Shown: positions 16,824 through 24,949, counted from the stretch's first letter. The stretch is 64,000 bases of DNA from Curtobacterium sp. VKM Ac-1393 (GCF_015350995.1 NZ_JADKRW010000003.1:1-64000); one strand, 5' to 3'. Made by a program: numbers and translations. The notes: generated by a model from the letters alone, not told the origin.

Positions 16824-17309
16824 ATGGCTGAGGACGAAGAGCAGGTTCCAAGTGGGGTGCTGCTGCTGGAATCGGTGAACCGTCTCCGGGTCGCGGAAAC
16901 AATGCTGCAGAACCGGGCACGTGCCCGGATGGGGTTGAAAGCGAACGACTTCCAAACGGTGCAGTTCCTCGCAGCCCGGGAAGCCGCCGGCGTTCCCGCG
17001 CGTGCAGCGGATCTCGCCGAAACGCTCGGTGTCAGCAGCGCCGCGGCGACCATGACCATCGACCGGCTCTTCGCACGTGGCTTCGCGGTCCGAGAACCCG
17101 ACCCGGACGATCGCCGCTCCCGCATCGTGCGCCTCACCACAGCCGGGCAGCACAGCCTCACTGGAGCATACGAAGACCTCCCCGCGGCCGTGCAGGAGCT
17201 CCTTGACGCAGTCCCCGCGGAGGAAGCGGAACGCATCGCCGCGCTCGCGACCGCTGTGCAGGAGGTTGTGGACCGCACCGCGACGGACACCACCAACCCG
17301 ACCGAGTGA
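16824..17309 (+). CDS. MarR family transcriptional regulator
   Basis: About 161 residues with DLAETLGVSSAAATMTIDRL (helix-turn-helix, about 66-85) and the wing REPDPDDRRSRIVRLTTAG. GGAGG at 16814-16818 supports ATG 16824 over an upstream in-frame GTG. It is about 180 bases upstream of a small-gene operon on the same strand, so it may control it. Confidence 0.85.
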   Translation: MAEDEEQVPSGVLLLESVNRLRVAETMLQNRARARMGLKANDFQTVQFLAAREAAGVPARAADLAETLGVSSAAATMTIDRLFARGFAVREPDPDDRRSRIVRLTTAGQHSLTGAYEDLPAAVQELLDAVPAEEAERIAALATAVQEVVDRTATDTTNPTE

Positions 17310-17487
17310 CCAGATAACGCTTCTAGTTAAGGAAGTTAGACGCCGGGGAGCTGGGTTCGTAGCCTGACTGGTGTTAGGACTCCCGCGCCCTGGTCGCGAC
17401 GACGCCGGCATCTTGCCCGGCAGCACGATCGGGGTGGTGCCTGACCAGTCGCCGTGGCCGGTTATGCCACGGGGAAGGCCGCTCGGC

Positions 17488-17700
17488 ATGACGTCCACCC
17501 TTGTTTCTCCCGCTGCTGCACCTGTGCCCGCTCCGCGCGCGGACCTCATCTTCACAGCGCACTACGGTGCACAGCGGTCCCCGTTGACCGAGGTGCAGCA
17601 CGCACGCCGAACCCGCCGCCTCGCCGTCGTCGCAATCACGACCGGGCTCGTTTCGGTGACCGTCGCGACGGTGGCTATCGTCCTCGCGAGTGCCTGGTGA
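17488..17700 (+). CDS. Small membrane protein, first gene of an overlapping micro-operon
   Basis: 70 residues. The N-terminal half is soluble (PRADLIFTAHYGAQRSPLTE), and one C-terminal membrane helix follows a basic stretch (RRTRRLAVVAITTGLVSVTV onward). GGGGAAGG at 17471-17478 gives a strong ribosome site. Its stop overlaps the GTG of the next gene as GTGA, which indicates coupled translation. No family is recognised. Confidence 0.55.
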   Translation: MTSTLVSPAAAPVPAPRADLIFTAHYGAQRSPLTEVQHARRTRRLAVVAITTGLVSVTVATVAIVLASAW

Positions 17701-17975
17701 GCGGCGACGCGGCGACGACGCCGACTGAGCCGATCGACATGGGGCCGCTGCTCCACGACACCACGGATACACCGCTCTTCGAAGCCGGCCCGCGGGGGGA
17801 TCCGCAGCAGTGGCATCGCCGGGGATTGTTGACGCCGGCTGAGGTCCGCGCGATCGTCACCGCCCGCGTCAACGACCTCCCCACCATCGTCACCACCACC
17901 CCAGCAACCAGCGACGAGCTGATCTCTCCGACCGAGCCGACGTACGGCGACTTCCTCAGAAAGCCCCACCCGTGA
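17697..17975 (+). CDS. Uncharacterised 92-residue protein, second gene of the micro-operon
   Basis: Starts with a GTG overlapping the preceding stop and ends in a GTGA overlap with the following gene. Contains FEAGPRGDPQQWHRRGLLTP, then a helical AEVRAIVTARVNDLP and a short acidic C-terminal part with GDFLRKPHP. No signal peptide or membrane helix. The function is unknown; the main support is the double overlap and even spacing. Confidence 0.5.
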   Translation: MSGDAATTPTEPIDMGPLLHDTTDTPLFEAGPRGDPQQWHRRGLLTPAEVRAIVTARVNDLPTIVTTTPATSDELISPTEPTYGDFLRKPHP

Positions 17976-18244
17976 GCATCCTGCTGCACCACCCCAAGAC
18001 CTCCCCCGCCCTCACCGTCCCCGTCACAGATTTCCCGACCGTGCTGCGGTGGGCTGCCTCCGACGCAGGGTTCTGGGTTGCCGACCATGGCGGCGCGTTC
18101 GCCGGCACCATCGACCAGCACGGCCAGCACTTCTTCGTCCGCAACGGCTTCGGCGAGTACCTTGGCGACTACCGCACCCTGCCAGACGCGCAGACCGCAC
18201 TCGACCGCCACGTCCAGCCCGACCCTGTCGAGCCGCCATGCTGA
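17972..18244 (+). CDS. Uncharacterised 90-residue protein, third gene of the micro-operon
   Basis: GTG start overlaps the previous stop by 4 bases. The product is compact and protein-like: LTVPVTDFPTVLRWAASDAG, FWVADHGGAFAGTIDQHGQH, FFVRNGFGEYLGDYRTLPDA. The alternating beta pattern with a closing helix suggests a small globular domain. No known family was recognised. Together with the two preceding genes it forms one translationally linked unit. Confidence 0.55.
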   Translation: MSILLHHPKTSPALTVPVTDFPTVLRWAASDAGFWVADHGGAFAGTIDQHGQHFFVRNGFGEYLGDYRTLPDAQTALDRHVQPDPVEPPC

Positions 18245-18393
18245 CCACCCCCAGCGGCCTCACGGACGCGCACCGAACCGTGTTCTACCGACTCGTCGTC
18301 CTCGATGCCGCACTCCAACACCGATCCGGTGTTCTCGGTTACGCGATGCCACGCAACACGTCGCCCGGAAGCTGGCCGAACTCGGCCTTGTAG
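18238..18393 (+). CDS. Possible fourth micro-operon gene, truncated and overlapping an AraC gene
   Basis: An ATG at 18238 overlaps the previous gene's end and opens 51 codons, beginning LTTPSGLTDAHRTVFYRLVV. The first 35 residues look coding. The last part overlaps the 3' end of the convergent AraC gene (which ends at 18339) and looks like its antisense, so the original gene was probably cut off here. Confidence 0.3.
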   Translation: MLTTPSGLTDAHRTVFYRLVVLDAALQHRSGVLGYAMPRNTSPGSWPNSAL

Positions 18394-19337
18394 GACGCTG
18401 CGAACCGGCCGAGGTGCGTCAGCCCAACCGATCGAGCCACCGCCGCAACCGACTCCGCCTCACCGGACTCGAGCTGCTCCCGCGCCAGCAGCAGTCGGAT
18501 GCCCTTCAGATAGAACAGCGGCGACACTCCGTGGATGCGTTGGAACGCGCCCTGCAGACCCCGCACGCTCATGCCCGCCGCCTGCGTGACGTCGTCGACG
18601 CTGATCCGCTCCGCAATGTGGTCCAACAGGAACGCTTCCGCCTTCGCAAGCCGGGTGCGCGCCGGTGCCTCCCGGCCCTGCCCGACCGGCCAATGCGGAA
18701 CCGCGGTCAACAAGCCCGCGGCCGCGAACCGGACAAGTTCCTGTTCCCGCTCCAGCGACACTGGTCCGGTGCTGCCCAGGATCTCGGGAGCGATGGCACG
18801 CACGACCAGCCACCATGCCGCGAGCGGCGCCCCTTCGGGCACGTGATGCGGTTTGAACTCCAACGGTGCCGGGTTCCACCCGCCCCGCTCCGCTGCGACC
18901 TGCTCGACCGTCGCCCGGTCGATGCGCATCACGTCCTTCTGAAACCCCGCCCACCGGAACGACTGCCGGCCCTCCCGATACAGCACGGGCCGACCCCGCA
19001 GCAGCGGCTTCCCATCCACGGCGCCACAGCCGGACTTCAACCACACCACGATCACATCGCCACCGGACTCGACCTCCCCGCGAACGATTCCAGAGCATCG
19101 CGTTGATTCCACGGAGAGCAGCTGCGTCCCCGTCAACGTCTCCTCGAACGCGAACGCTGCCCCGTCCAGAGCGCTCACCTGCAAACCGTGGGTCAGATGC
19201 GTTCGCGCCACCGCATCACGCGCCACCGCCACCTCATGCGTTCGCACAGTCAGCCGGGTCCGCTCCACCGTTGAATCATTCACATCAACGATTCTGCCGA
19301 ACCCACTGCTCCGACATCGCCCGGACTCCGCGCTCAT
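18339..19337 (-). CDS. AraC family transcriptional regulator
   Basis: About 332 residues. The N-terminal two thirds resemble the AraC-type effector-binding region found in actinobacterial AraC regulators (AFEETLTGTQLLSVESTRCS, VDGKPLLRGRPVLYREGRQS). The C-terminal domain holds AAGMSVRGLQGAFQRIHGVS and SVGLTHLGRFAASYKAEFGQ, a standard double helix-turn-helix. The start is uncertain: ATG 19337 has no obvious ribosome site, and an in-frame GTG about 85 bases further in, before NDSTVERTRL, is also plausible. Its 3' end overlaps a small plus-strand frame. Confidence 0.8.
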   Translation of the reverse strand: MSAESGRCRSSGFGRIVDVNDSTVERTRLTVRTHEVAVARDAVARTHLTHGLQVSALDGAAFAFEETLTGTQLLSVESTRCSGIVRGEVESGGDVIVVWLKSGCGAVDGKPLLRGRPVLYREGRQSFRWAGFQKDVMRIDRATVEQVAAERGGWNPAPLEFKPHHVPEGAPLAAWWLVVRAIAPEILGSTGPVSLEREQELVRFAAAGLLTAVPHWPVGQGREAPARTRLAKAEAFLLDHIAERISVDDVTQAAGMSVRGLQGAFQRIHGVSPLFYLKGIRLLLAREQLESGEAESVAAVARSVGLTHLGRFAASYKAEFGQLPGDVLRGIA

Positions 19338-19347
19338 AGAAGACAAT

Positions 19348-19629
19348 TCATGGAGCGTCACCCGACGACGTGTAGCCGGCGACCTGGTCAATACTCCCGA
19401 GCACGGCACCGATAGCACCGTCGAGCGCTCCGGGGTGCCGCAGCTGCATCAGCGCCCGATCGACCAGTCCCTCGACCCGTCCCGTCGCGGTGAGGTCCGC
19501 AGACAGGGCCCGAGCGTCAGCGTCAACGATCGCTCCGCGCGGCATCGGGGCGCCGTCCGCGTCCCACCCGCATTGCGGAGCGGGGATGTCGCTGTGCCCG
19601 ACCCGAGGCTTGACGTCGGTGCGGATCAC
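19348..19629 (-). CDS. Uncharacterised 93-residue protein
   Basis: GTG start at 19629 overlaps the stop of the small frame at 19626-19757 (GTGA). The sequence contains PRVGHSDIPAPQCGWDADGA and a helical C-terminal half ending DQVAGYTSSGDAP. No family is recognised. It could instead be the second part of one gene split by a frameshift from the preceding small frame. Confidence 0.4.
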   Translation of the reverse strand: MIRTDVKPRVGHSDIPAPQCGWDADGAPMPRGAIVDADARALSADLTATGRVEGLVDRALMQLRHPGALDGAIGAVLGSIDQVAGYTSSGDAP

Positions 19630-19757
19630 GTCGACGTCGTGTTGCGGTCTGCGATCCGAGCGGCATCGGTACCGGTGTCCGCGTCTGCGAAGAAGCCGCG
19701 GTGGTCGAGTGCGTGCGGCGCAATGACCACTATCAGCGGGCGCTCGAAGTTGTACAT
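19626..19757 (-). CDS. Uncharacterised 43-residue protein, overlapping the next gene
   Basis: Begins MYNFERPLIVVIAPHALDHR and ends at a TGA that overlaps the GTG of the following gene. The hydrophobic strand plus turn resembles the start of an alpha/beta fold, so this may be the true N-terminus of a longer protein interrupted by a 1-base loss near 19630. Both readings are open. Confidence 0.35.
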   Translation of the reverse strand: MYNFERPLIVVIAPHALDHRGFFADADTGTDAARIADRNTTST

Positions 19758-19787
19758 GCAGATGGATAGAGCCGCTCGCACACGAGC

Positions 19788-19815
19788 AACGCCCCGTCGC
19801 GTGCGACGGGGCGTT
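19788..19815 (-). terminator. Terminator after the secreted-protein gene
   Basis: Perfect 12-base inverted repeat (arms 19788-19799 and 19804-19815, arm AACGCCCCGTCG, 4-base loop), 41 bases beyond the stop of the gene at 19856-20533. The compact, very GC-rich stem is typical of rho-independent terminators in this group even without a long T-run. Confidence 0.75.
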
Positions 19816-19855
19816 GGCCGTTCCGGTCTGCCATGCACAGCCGGAGTACGTGGGG

Positions 19856-20533
19856 TTACTTGATCTGTGCGGTGATGGTGGCGGTGCCGACGAGGAGGCC
19901 GCGCTTGACGGCGTCGGTGCCGAAGGTCTTGTTCAGCAGGCCGGCTGCGTCTTCGGAGACGTGGACGGTGGTGCCGGTCAGGATGGCGTTGTCGCCCTCG
20001 AGCTGGAGGGGCTTGAGGGAACCGCCCCAGAGCTCGAACAGGAACGCGTTGGACGCGGCGACCTTGCCGTTGACCAGGACGTCACCGTAGAGCTTCGAGG
20101 AGCCCGGGTTGACGACGAAGTTCTCCAGCGTGACGGTGGTGTCGCCGGCCTTCAGGGTGAGGCCGGAGTCGTCGTGGTTGAGCAGGCCCTGCACGTACGG
20201 CTTGTAGTTGCCGTCCGGCGACCAGTACGTCACCGATCCGGCGGTGATCGGGAACGACACCGACCCGTCAGCCAGGGTCGCGTCCCCGGAGACGCCGGGG
20301 GTGAGCTTCAGGGCGGTGAGGGCGTCGGTGAAGCCGGAGTCGAGCTTCACGGCGGTGGAACCGCCGAGGACCTCGGGGACCGAGGCGACGGGTGCGGGGA
20401 TCTTCGACGACGACGACACCGTGTGGATCGCCGGGGTGCTTGCCTGGGCGGAGGAGATGCCGAACGCGGCACCGCCGAGGACGAGGGCGCCGGTCGTGGC
20501 GAGGGTGATGGAGGTCTTCAGGCTCTTGCGCAT
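19856..20533 (-). CDS. Secreted protein of unknown family
   Basis: 225 residues with a clear signal peptide: basic MRKSLKT, hydrophobic ITLATTGALVLGGAAFGIS, and cleavage expected near AQAS. The mature part is beta-rich, with VTYWSPDGNYKPYVQGLLNH, LKAGDTTVTLENFVVNPGSS, KLYGDVLVNGKVAASNAFLF and a C-terminal VGTATITAQIK strand. It has no Cys and no anchor, so it is probably released or loosely wall-bound. Resemblance to HtaA-like beta proteins is only in outline. ATG 20533 has AAAGGA 9 bases upstream. It diverges from an ECF sigma gene, which may control it. Confidence 0.7.
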   Translation of the reverse strand: MRKSLKTSITLATTGALVLGGAAFGISSAQASTPAIHTVSSSSKIPAPVASVPEVLGGSTAVKLDSGFTDALTALKLTPGVSGDATLADGSVSFPITAGSVTYWSPDGNYKPYVQGLLNHDDSGLTLKAGDTTVTLENFVVNPGSSKLYGDVLVNGKVAASNAFLFELWGGSLKPLQLEGDNAILTGTTVHVSEDAAGLLNKTFGTDAVKRGLLVGTATITAQIK

Positions 20534-20907
20534 GGTGAACAATCCTTTGCTTCAGGTGTCGCGCTCGGCGCGGCTGCTGTGTGTGCGCGCCGAACACACC
20601 CTGATGGAGGGTGGAGAACCAGCGATGTGCGGCTGGTGAGCGCTCCGGGTGATTCCCGGCCTGTGCAAGCTATTCGGCGGCCTCGTGTGAACGGATTGGA
20701 ATCCCGTACCCCGTTACCGCATCGTGATATCTCGCGTGCAACATGCACCCTCTTCGGGGGGGGTGCCACAATTCGTTGTGCTCAGCTCAGCTTTGCCAGA
20801 GGAGGGCGTTTCACGGCGACGACGCTCTCCCCGGACTGGGGGAAACCTGTTCTCGCCCGACCGCCTACGGTGAACCCGTCACCAGTAGAAAGATCGGTAC
20901 TCCCTGC
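20534..20907. other. 374-base divergent promoter region
   Basis: Separates the secreted-protein gene and the ECF sigma gene. It contains a run of eight G at about 20756-20763 and an AT-richer patch near 20690-20740. Both genes probably have their promoters here; no ECF-type -35/-10 pair could be assigned with confidence. Confidence 0.4.
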
Positions 20908-21438
20908 ATGCCCGGTACTCAAGCATCGGCAACCGCTACCTTCACGGCTGCCTACCGGCAGCACGCGTCCGGGTTACGCGGCTTCGCGCGAACGATCATC
21001 ATCGACCATCACCTCGCTGAAGACGTCGTTCACGAAGCGTTCCTCGAATGGTGGCAGCACCCCGACCGGCACGACCCAGCCCGCGCGAACCTCGAGTCGT
21101 GGCTGCGAACGATCGCACATCGACGCGCCATCGACCGGATCCGCAGCCTGGAAGCGTCACGCAACCGGGACCGACGCATTGGCATCCGCGACCACCACGG
21201 CACCGACCACGGCCTCGAGCAGTTCGACGCCCACTTCTCCCGCGCCCGACTCCGGGCAGCGTTGTCGGAGCTGACCGACAAGCAACGCAACGCTGTTCTC
21301 TTGCGCTACCTCGGTGAACGCAGCACCGCGGAGGTTGCCAGTGACCTCAACATCACACTCGGCACGGCAAAAACCCGCGTCCGCGACGGGCTCATCGCAC
21401 TCCATCAACGCCTGCAGGCCGACCCGGCAGCCGCCTGA
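20908..21438 (+). CDS. ECF-type RNA polymerase sigma factor
   Basis: 176 residues. Region 2 is seen at LAEDVVHEAFLEWWQHPDRH and SWLRTIAHRRAIDRIRS (about 37-86). Region 4 is seen at ALSELTDKQRNAVLLRYLGE and STAEVASDLNITLGTAKTRV (about 118-160). There is no neighbouring anti-sigma gene. It is followed after 46 bases by a DUF4383 membrane protein, a likely operon partner and perhaps the cognate sensor. The start at 20908 gives normal ECF length; the upstream extension looks non-coding. Confidence 0.88.
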   Translation: MPGTQASATATFTAAYRQHASGLRGFARTIIIDHHLAEDVVHEAFLEWWQHPDRHDPARANLESWLRTIAHRRAIDRIRSLEASRNRDRRIGIRDHHGTDHGLEQFDAHFSRARLRAALSELTDKQRNAVLLRYLGERSTAEVASDLNITLGTAKTRVRDGLIALHQRLQADPAAA

Positions 21439-21484
21439 TCCTCACACACTCCGGCACCATCCACTCCTCCGAAAGGCACATCCC

Positions 21485-21943
21485 ATGACCAGCAACGCAG
21501 CCTCACGTCCCGGCTTCGCCGCCACCCTCACCCAGAAAGGCGCACTGCTCTTCGGTGTCGTGTTCCTCATCGTCGGTATCGCCGGATTCATCCCCGGCCT
21601 GACCATGGACATGGGCTCCATGTCCATCGCCGGCCACGGATCCATGGCGCTCCTGCTCGGTCTGTTCCAGGTGTCCGTGCTGCACAACATCGTCCACCTG
21701 CTCTTCGGCATCGTCGGCGTCCTCGCCGCACGCACCGCACGGAGCGCTCGCCTCTACCTCCTCGTCGGTGGCATCATTTACGCGGTCCTGTTCATCTACG
21801 GCCTCTTCACTGCCAGCATGACCGGCGCCGCGAACTTCGTCCCACTGAACAGTGCCGACAACGTCCTGCACGCGTTCCTCGCCGTCGCGATGATCGTCCT
21901 CGGCGTCATCCTGCCTCGCGTCGGCGCCCGAGGCCGCGCCTGA
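21485..21943 (+). CDS. DUF4383 membrane protein
   Basis: 152 residues with four membrane helices (about 19-37, 55-85, 92-113, 128-147), matching DUF4383. The landmark HNIVHLLFGIVGVLAAR is in helix 2 and SADNVLHAFLAVAMIVLG in the last helix, with conserved His residues facing the membrane. The function is unknown. It is co-oriented with the ECF sigma gene 46 bases upstream and followed by a strong terminator, so the two form an operon. Confidence 0.85.
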   Translation: MTSNAASRPGFAATLTQKGALLFGVVFLIVGIAGFIPGLTMDMGSMSIAGHGSMALLLGLFQVSVLHNIVHLLFGIVGVLAARTARSARLYLLVGGIIYAVLFIYGLFTASMTGAANFVPLNSADNVLHAFLAVAMIVLGVILPRVGARGRA

Positions 21944-21953
21944 CCCTGGCTCC

Positions 21954-21995
21954 GACATGAAGGGCATCGATCACACGATCGGTGCCCTTCATGTC
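21954..21995 (+). terminator. Terminator after the sigma/DUF4383 operon
   Basis: 18-base inverted repeat with one mismatch (arms 21954-21971 and 21978-21995, 6-base loop; arm core ATGAAGGGCATCGAT), directly after the DUF4383 stop. Confidence 0.75.
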
Positions 21996-22443
21996 GTGGA
22001 GTGAAACGGCGCGCGCAACCGTCGTCACCGCGGAGACGACTCATTTCAGCAATTCCTGCCGACATAACTCCTAGCGCGACCCAGCTTCTCGTGACGGTTG
22101 TCGATGAGCTGTTCCGTAAGTGCGGTCTGCACGAGCAATGACTGCACCGCCGCTTGCTCGCAGAACTAAGTGGATACGCCTCGCGGTGACGACCCTGCCC
22201 GAAAGCCGATCCACCGCCGGGCATCCTTGCACTGCGGGGAGTTTGTGCCGTTCAAGAGCAAGTTCTAGCCGACAACATCTGCACTGGGGCTACCTACGCC
22301 CTGCCTCCCCGGCCGACGCTGACGCAGGGGACGGCTCGCCTGGTAGGGCGAAGAAGTCGCGGTAGCGGACCGTGCCGGCGATGAAGTACCCGTTCGACCT
22401 GTTGCATCCGGTCCGGTGTGATCGTGCACGACGGCGGATGATG
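21996..22443. other. 448-base stretch of gene remnants
   Basis: No intact gene. Besides the YtrA fragment at 22330-22396, the plus strand at about 22184-22267 reads GDDPARKPIHRRASLHCGEF then VPFKSKF and a stop. This faintly resembles the tail of an HU-type DNA-binding protein, but it is too short to claim. Confidence 0.4.
22330..22396 (-). pseudogene. Fragment of a YtrA-type GntR gene (3' end)
   Basis: The DNA matches the 3' end of the gene at 6226-6555 with few changes. Translated, it gives YFIAGTVRYRDFFALPGE against CFIAGPVRYRDFFTPPDD. Nothing upstream of this point on the minus strand resembles the rest of the gene, so only the tail survives. Confidence 0.65.
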
Positions 22444-23505
22444 TCAGCTGATGGTGATGGCTACCAGGCCGCCGATGCCCGCGAAGTAGAGCAACACCAC
22501 AATGACGGAGTCGATCCCGATGCCCGCGATGCGGGTCTTCGGGCGGAACACGAGACCCACTGCGTACACAACGGTGAGGAGCGCGGCGAGTGCCGTCAGA
22601 TAGATGTCGCTCGCGTTCGCTTGCGGGAGGACTGCTTTCCCTGAGATCAGGGTGGCGACCAGAAACAGTACCGGAAGGAACGCGTTCCCACCGAAGATGT
22701 CGCTGATGGCAAGGTTGTCATCGCCCTGCTTCACTGCCTGCAAGCCGGTCGAGATCTCCGGCAAGCTCGTCGCGAGCGCGAGGACCGTCGCCCCAAACAG
22801 CACGCCCGACAATCCGATCTGTGATACGGCCGCGTCCCCCGCGCGCTCGAGCACGACGCCAGCGACCAGGGTCGCGAGCGCGGACACCGAGAAGATCGCT
22901 ACTGCCTTCCCAGTGCCCATCCTCGCCACGGGCTTTCGCGTGCGGTGCCCGCTACGCTGCGGCACGGTGGTGTCGGGTGCGGCACCCGACTGGTGCCACG
23001 GCAGCCCCTTCCCCGCACGTTGCACGAGGAAGAGGCCAACTGCCCAGATCCCTGCGATGAGGACGACGTCCGGCGTGAGGCGGAACGCGATGAGCCCGGG
23101 CGGGAGTTGGCTGCCGGCGATCACGACCGCAAGCACCGCCACCACGACCACCGCTTCGAGGACGAGCCCGAGGGACGCAGCCCGGTATGTGATGGGGTTG
23201 ACGTTCTTGCCTCGTCGTCCGAACGCGTCGAGGATCACGATGACGACGGTCTGTAAAGCGACGCCACCGAGGATGTTTCCCGCAGCGACCTCGATCGACC
23301 CGGACACGGCCGCGCTGACGGTGATTGCGATCTCGGGCAGATTCGTCGCAACGGCCAGCACGATGAGGCCGCCGAGTGCACTGCCGAGATGCAGCCGGTC
23401 ATCGAGAACGTCCGTAGTCTTCGACAGCTGGATGCCCGCGATCCAGATGACGGCAGCACCTCCGACAAAGATGAGCACGAGTAGCCACAGCGGCAAAGAG
23501 TCCAT
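22444..23505 (-). CDS. Cation antiporter, CaCA (Na+/Ca2+ exchanger) family
   Basis: 353 residues in two homologous halves, each of about five membrane helices, joined by a hydrophilic loop (about 175-215). The alpha repeats are visible: GLIVLAVATNLPEIAITVSA with EVAAGNILGGVALQTV in the first half, and GATVLALATSLPEISTGLQA with NLAISDIFGGNAFLPV in the second. The paired acidic residues and GN(I/A) motifs bind Ca2+ in this family. Probable role: calcium or related cation efflux. ATG 23505 starts right before the first helix; upstream codons look non-coding. Confidence 0.9.
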   Translation of the reverse strand: MDSLPLWLLVLIFVGGAAVIWIAGIQLSKTTDVLDDRLHLGSALGGLIVLAVATNLPEIAITVSAAVSGSIEVAAGNILGGVALQTVVIVILDAFGRRGKNVNPITYRAASLGLVLEAVVVVAVLAVVIAGSQLPPGLIAFRLTPDVVLIAGIWAVGLFLVQRAGKGLPWHQSGAAPDTTVPQRSGHRTRKPVARMGTGKAVAIFSVSALATLVAGVVLERAGDAAVSQIGLSGVLFGATVLALATSLPEISTGLQAVKQGDDNLAISDIFGGNAFLPVLFLVATLISGKAVLPQANASDIYLTALAALLTVVYAVGLVFRPKTRIAGIGIDSVIVVLLYFAGIGGLVAITIS

Positions 23506-23987
23506 GCTCGGCGAGCCAACTCTGCTCTTACCGACAGCCCGTACGGCCTGCACGCGGGGACCAGGTCGCCACGGGGCCGAGACAACGTCGCAACTCCCGA
23601 CTTCAATCCCCTCGACCACGCCGACAGCATCTATTGGGGCCGTTCCGCAAGCCGATCGGCAGTACGGCCTTGAAGTAGTACAAGGCGCCGACCGCAGGCG
23701 GGGGCTGTCCGTAAGACGATCCCTCGCCGTACGGTCCTCAGCCACTGCTCGGTGTCCCATCGCCCGCAGTCTTTGCTTCGAATACATCGCGTAGGGCCGG
23801 TTCAGGGTGGCCCGTCCCACTGCTCTTCGGGTGAGTGCGGGCCGGGCCACACCCCGGGCCCGTCGACGGCCACCTCCAGCGCCCCGGACCAGGACATGGG
23901 AACGGCCGGGGTGTCAGTGTCGTGACAGCCCGGCCGGAGCCCGGTGACTGAGCTCGAGGTGAGCGTAGCCACCAAGACGGTGCGCGA
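23506..23987. other. 482-base stretch without a gene
   Basis: No convincing coding frame. A hairpin (GTGGCCCG at 23807-23814 pairing with CGGGCCAC at 23843-23850) is present. The part from about 23925 to 23987 has a diverged duplicate at 8341-8404, part of the lsr2 segment copied there. Confidence 0.45.
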
Positions 23988-24323
23988 CTAGTGCGCGGCG
24001 TTGTAGGCGTCCTTCACGGCCTGGCTGATCCGGCCCCGCGGTGCGACGTCGTGGCCATTCGCTGCCGCCCACTCGCGGATCTTCGCCAACTCGTCCGGGT
24101 TGCTCCGCTGCGTGCTTGCGGATCCGCGTCCGCCGCGGCTCGGGACTTTGCGGGCGGCGGCGATGTAGTCCGAGAACGCCTCGCGGAACTGTGCGGCGTT
24201 GTCGTCGGAGAGGTCGATCTCGTAGTGGGTGCCATCGAACGAGAACGTGACGTTCTTGCCGCCGTGCTCGATGGTGTCGCCGGTGAGGTCGTCGATGAGG
24301 TGGGTCGTGACTTTCTGTGCCAT
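23988..24323 (-). CDS. lsr2: Lsr2 family nucleoid-associated protein
   Basis: 111 residues. The N-terminal dimerisation/oligomerisation domain (about 1-60) begins MAQKVTTHLIDDLTG and includes VTFSFDGTHYEIDLSDDNAA. A basic linker (KVPSRGGRG) leads to the C-terminal DNA-binding domain with LAKIREWAAANGHDVAPRGR and ISQAVKDAYNAAH. The RGR triplet is the minor-groove AT-hook-like element. Lsr2 silences AT-rich, often foreign DNA in actinobacteria. An unusually AT-rich gene lies about 2.3 kb away. ATG 24323 has AGAGGA upstream. A decayed partial copy lies at 8405-8486. Confidence 0.93.
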   Translation of the reverse strand: MAQKVTTHLIDDLTGDTIEHGGKNVTFSFDGTHYEIDLSDDNAAQFREAFSDYIAAARKVPSRGGRGSASTQRSNPDELAKIREWAAANGHDVAPRGRISQAVKDAYNAAH

Positions 24324-24479
24324 GTCCTCTTGTGTAGCACCACGGTGCAAAAAACCGATGTGCACGCCGGCAGCAATACCGCCATGCTATGAATCGCGCA
24401 CACCTCCTGCGCCTTCGAGATCCATGCTTTCCCCGGACGGCTGGACTCGCAGCCATCCTGAATGAAAGGACGCGCCGCA

Positions 24480-24791
24480 ATGAGCGACGCCACGCCCTCC
24501 CACCCCAACCCCTACAACGGCAATGCGCAGCCGTACCAGCAGTCGCCGGGACAGTCGGACCGGTACAGCGTCCTCGCGATCGTCGGCTTCATCCTCGCGT
24601 TCGTGGTCAGCATCGGCGGCCTGATCGTGTCGATCATCGCGCTCACGCAGATCAAGCGCACCGGTGAACGCGGCCGCGGACTCGCCCTCGCCGGCATCAT
24701 CATCAGCGCAGCATCGATCGTGCTGTCCATCGTCTTCGCGATCGTCATCTTCGCCGCGGCCGCGAACGCACCCTCCTACAGCGGCTACTGA
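24480..24791 (+). CDS. DUF4190 membrane protein
   Basis: 103 residues. A Pro/Asn/Gln-rich N-terminus (about 1-27) is followed by two membrane helices (SVLAIVGFILAFVVSIGGLI and the ISAASIVLSIVFAIVIFAAA region) around the conserved loop LTQIKRTGERGRGLALAGII, which defines DUF4190. GAAAGGA at 24464-24470 supports ATG 24480. It diverges from lsr2 and is followed by a strong terminator. Family function is unknown. Confidence 0.82.
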   Translation: MSDATPSHPNPYNGNAQPYQQSPGQSDRYSVLAIVGFILAFVVSIGGLIVSIIALTQIKRTGERGRGLALAGIIISAASIVLSIVFAIVIFAAAANAPSYSGY

Positions 24792-24817
24792 GCCGATAGA
24801 ACCCCGCGAACCCCGAA

Positions 24818-24864
24818 AACAGCCCACTGTTGCGCCGGCTCCCCCGGCGCAACAGTGGGCTGTT
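24818..24864 (+). terminator. Strong terminator after the DUF4190 gene
   Basis: Perfect 21-base inverted repeat (arms 24818-24838 and 24844-24864) with a 5-base loop CTCCC, starting 27 bases after the stop codon. One of the longest perfect hairpins in the window. Confidence 0.85.
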
Positions 24865-24949
24865 CCGCGCGGTCCAGCCACCTGGCGCGCTCGCGACGAG
24901 CAGACGTGCCGATCACGCTCACGCAGCCGCACAAACGCAGCCGTTCAGA

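Noticed and set aside
22184..22267. HU-type DNA-binding protein remnant
   Set aside because: The resemblance covers under 30 residues with gaps and could be chance, so it is mentioned only as a note in the intergenic entry.
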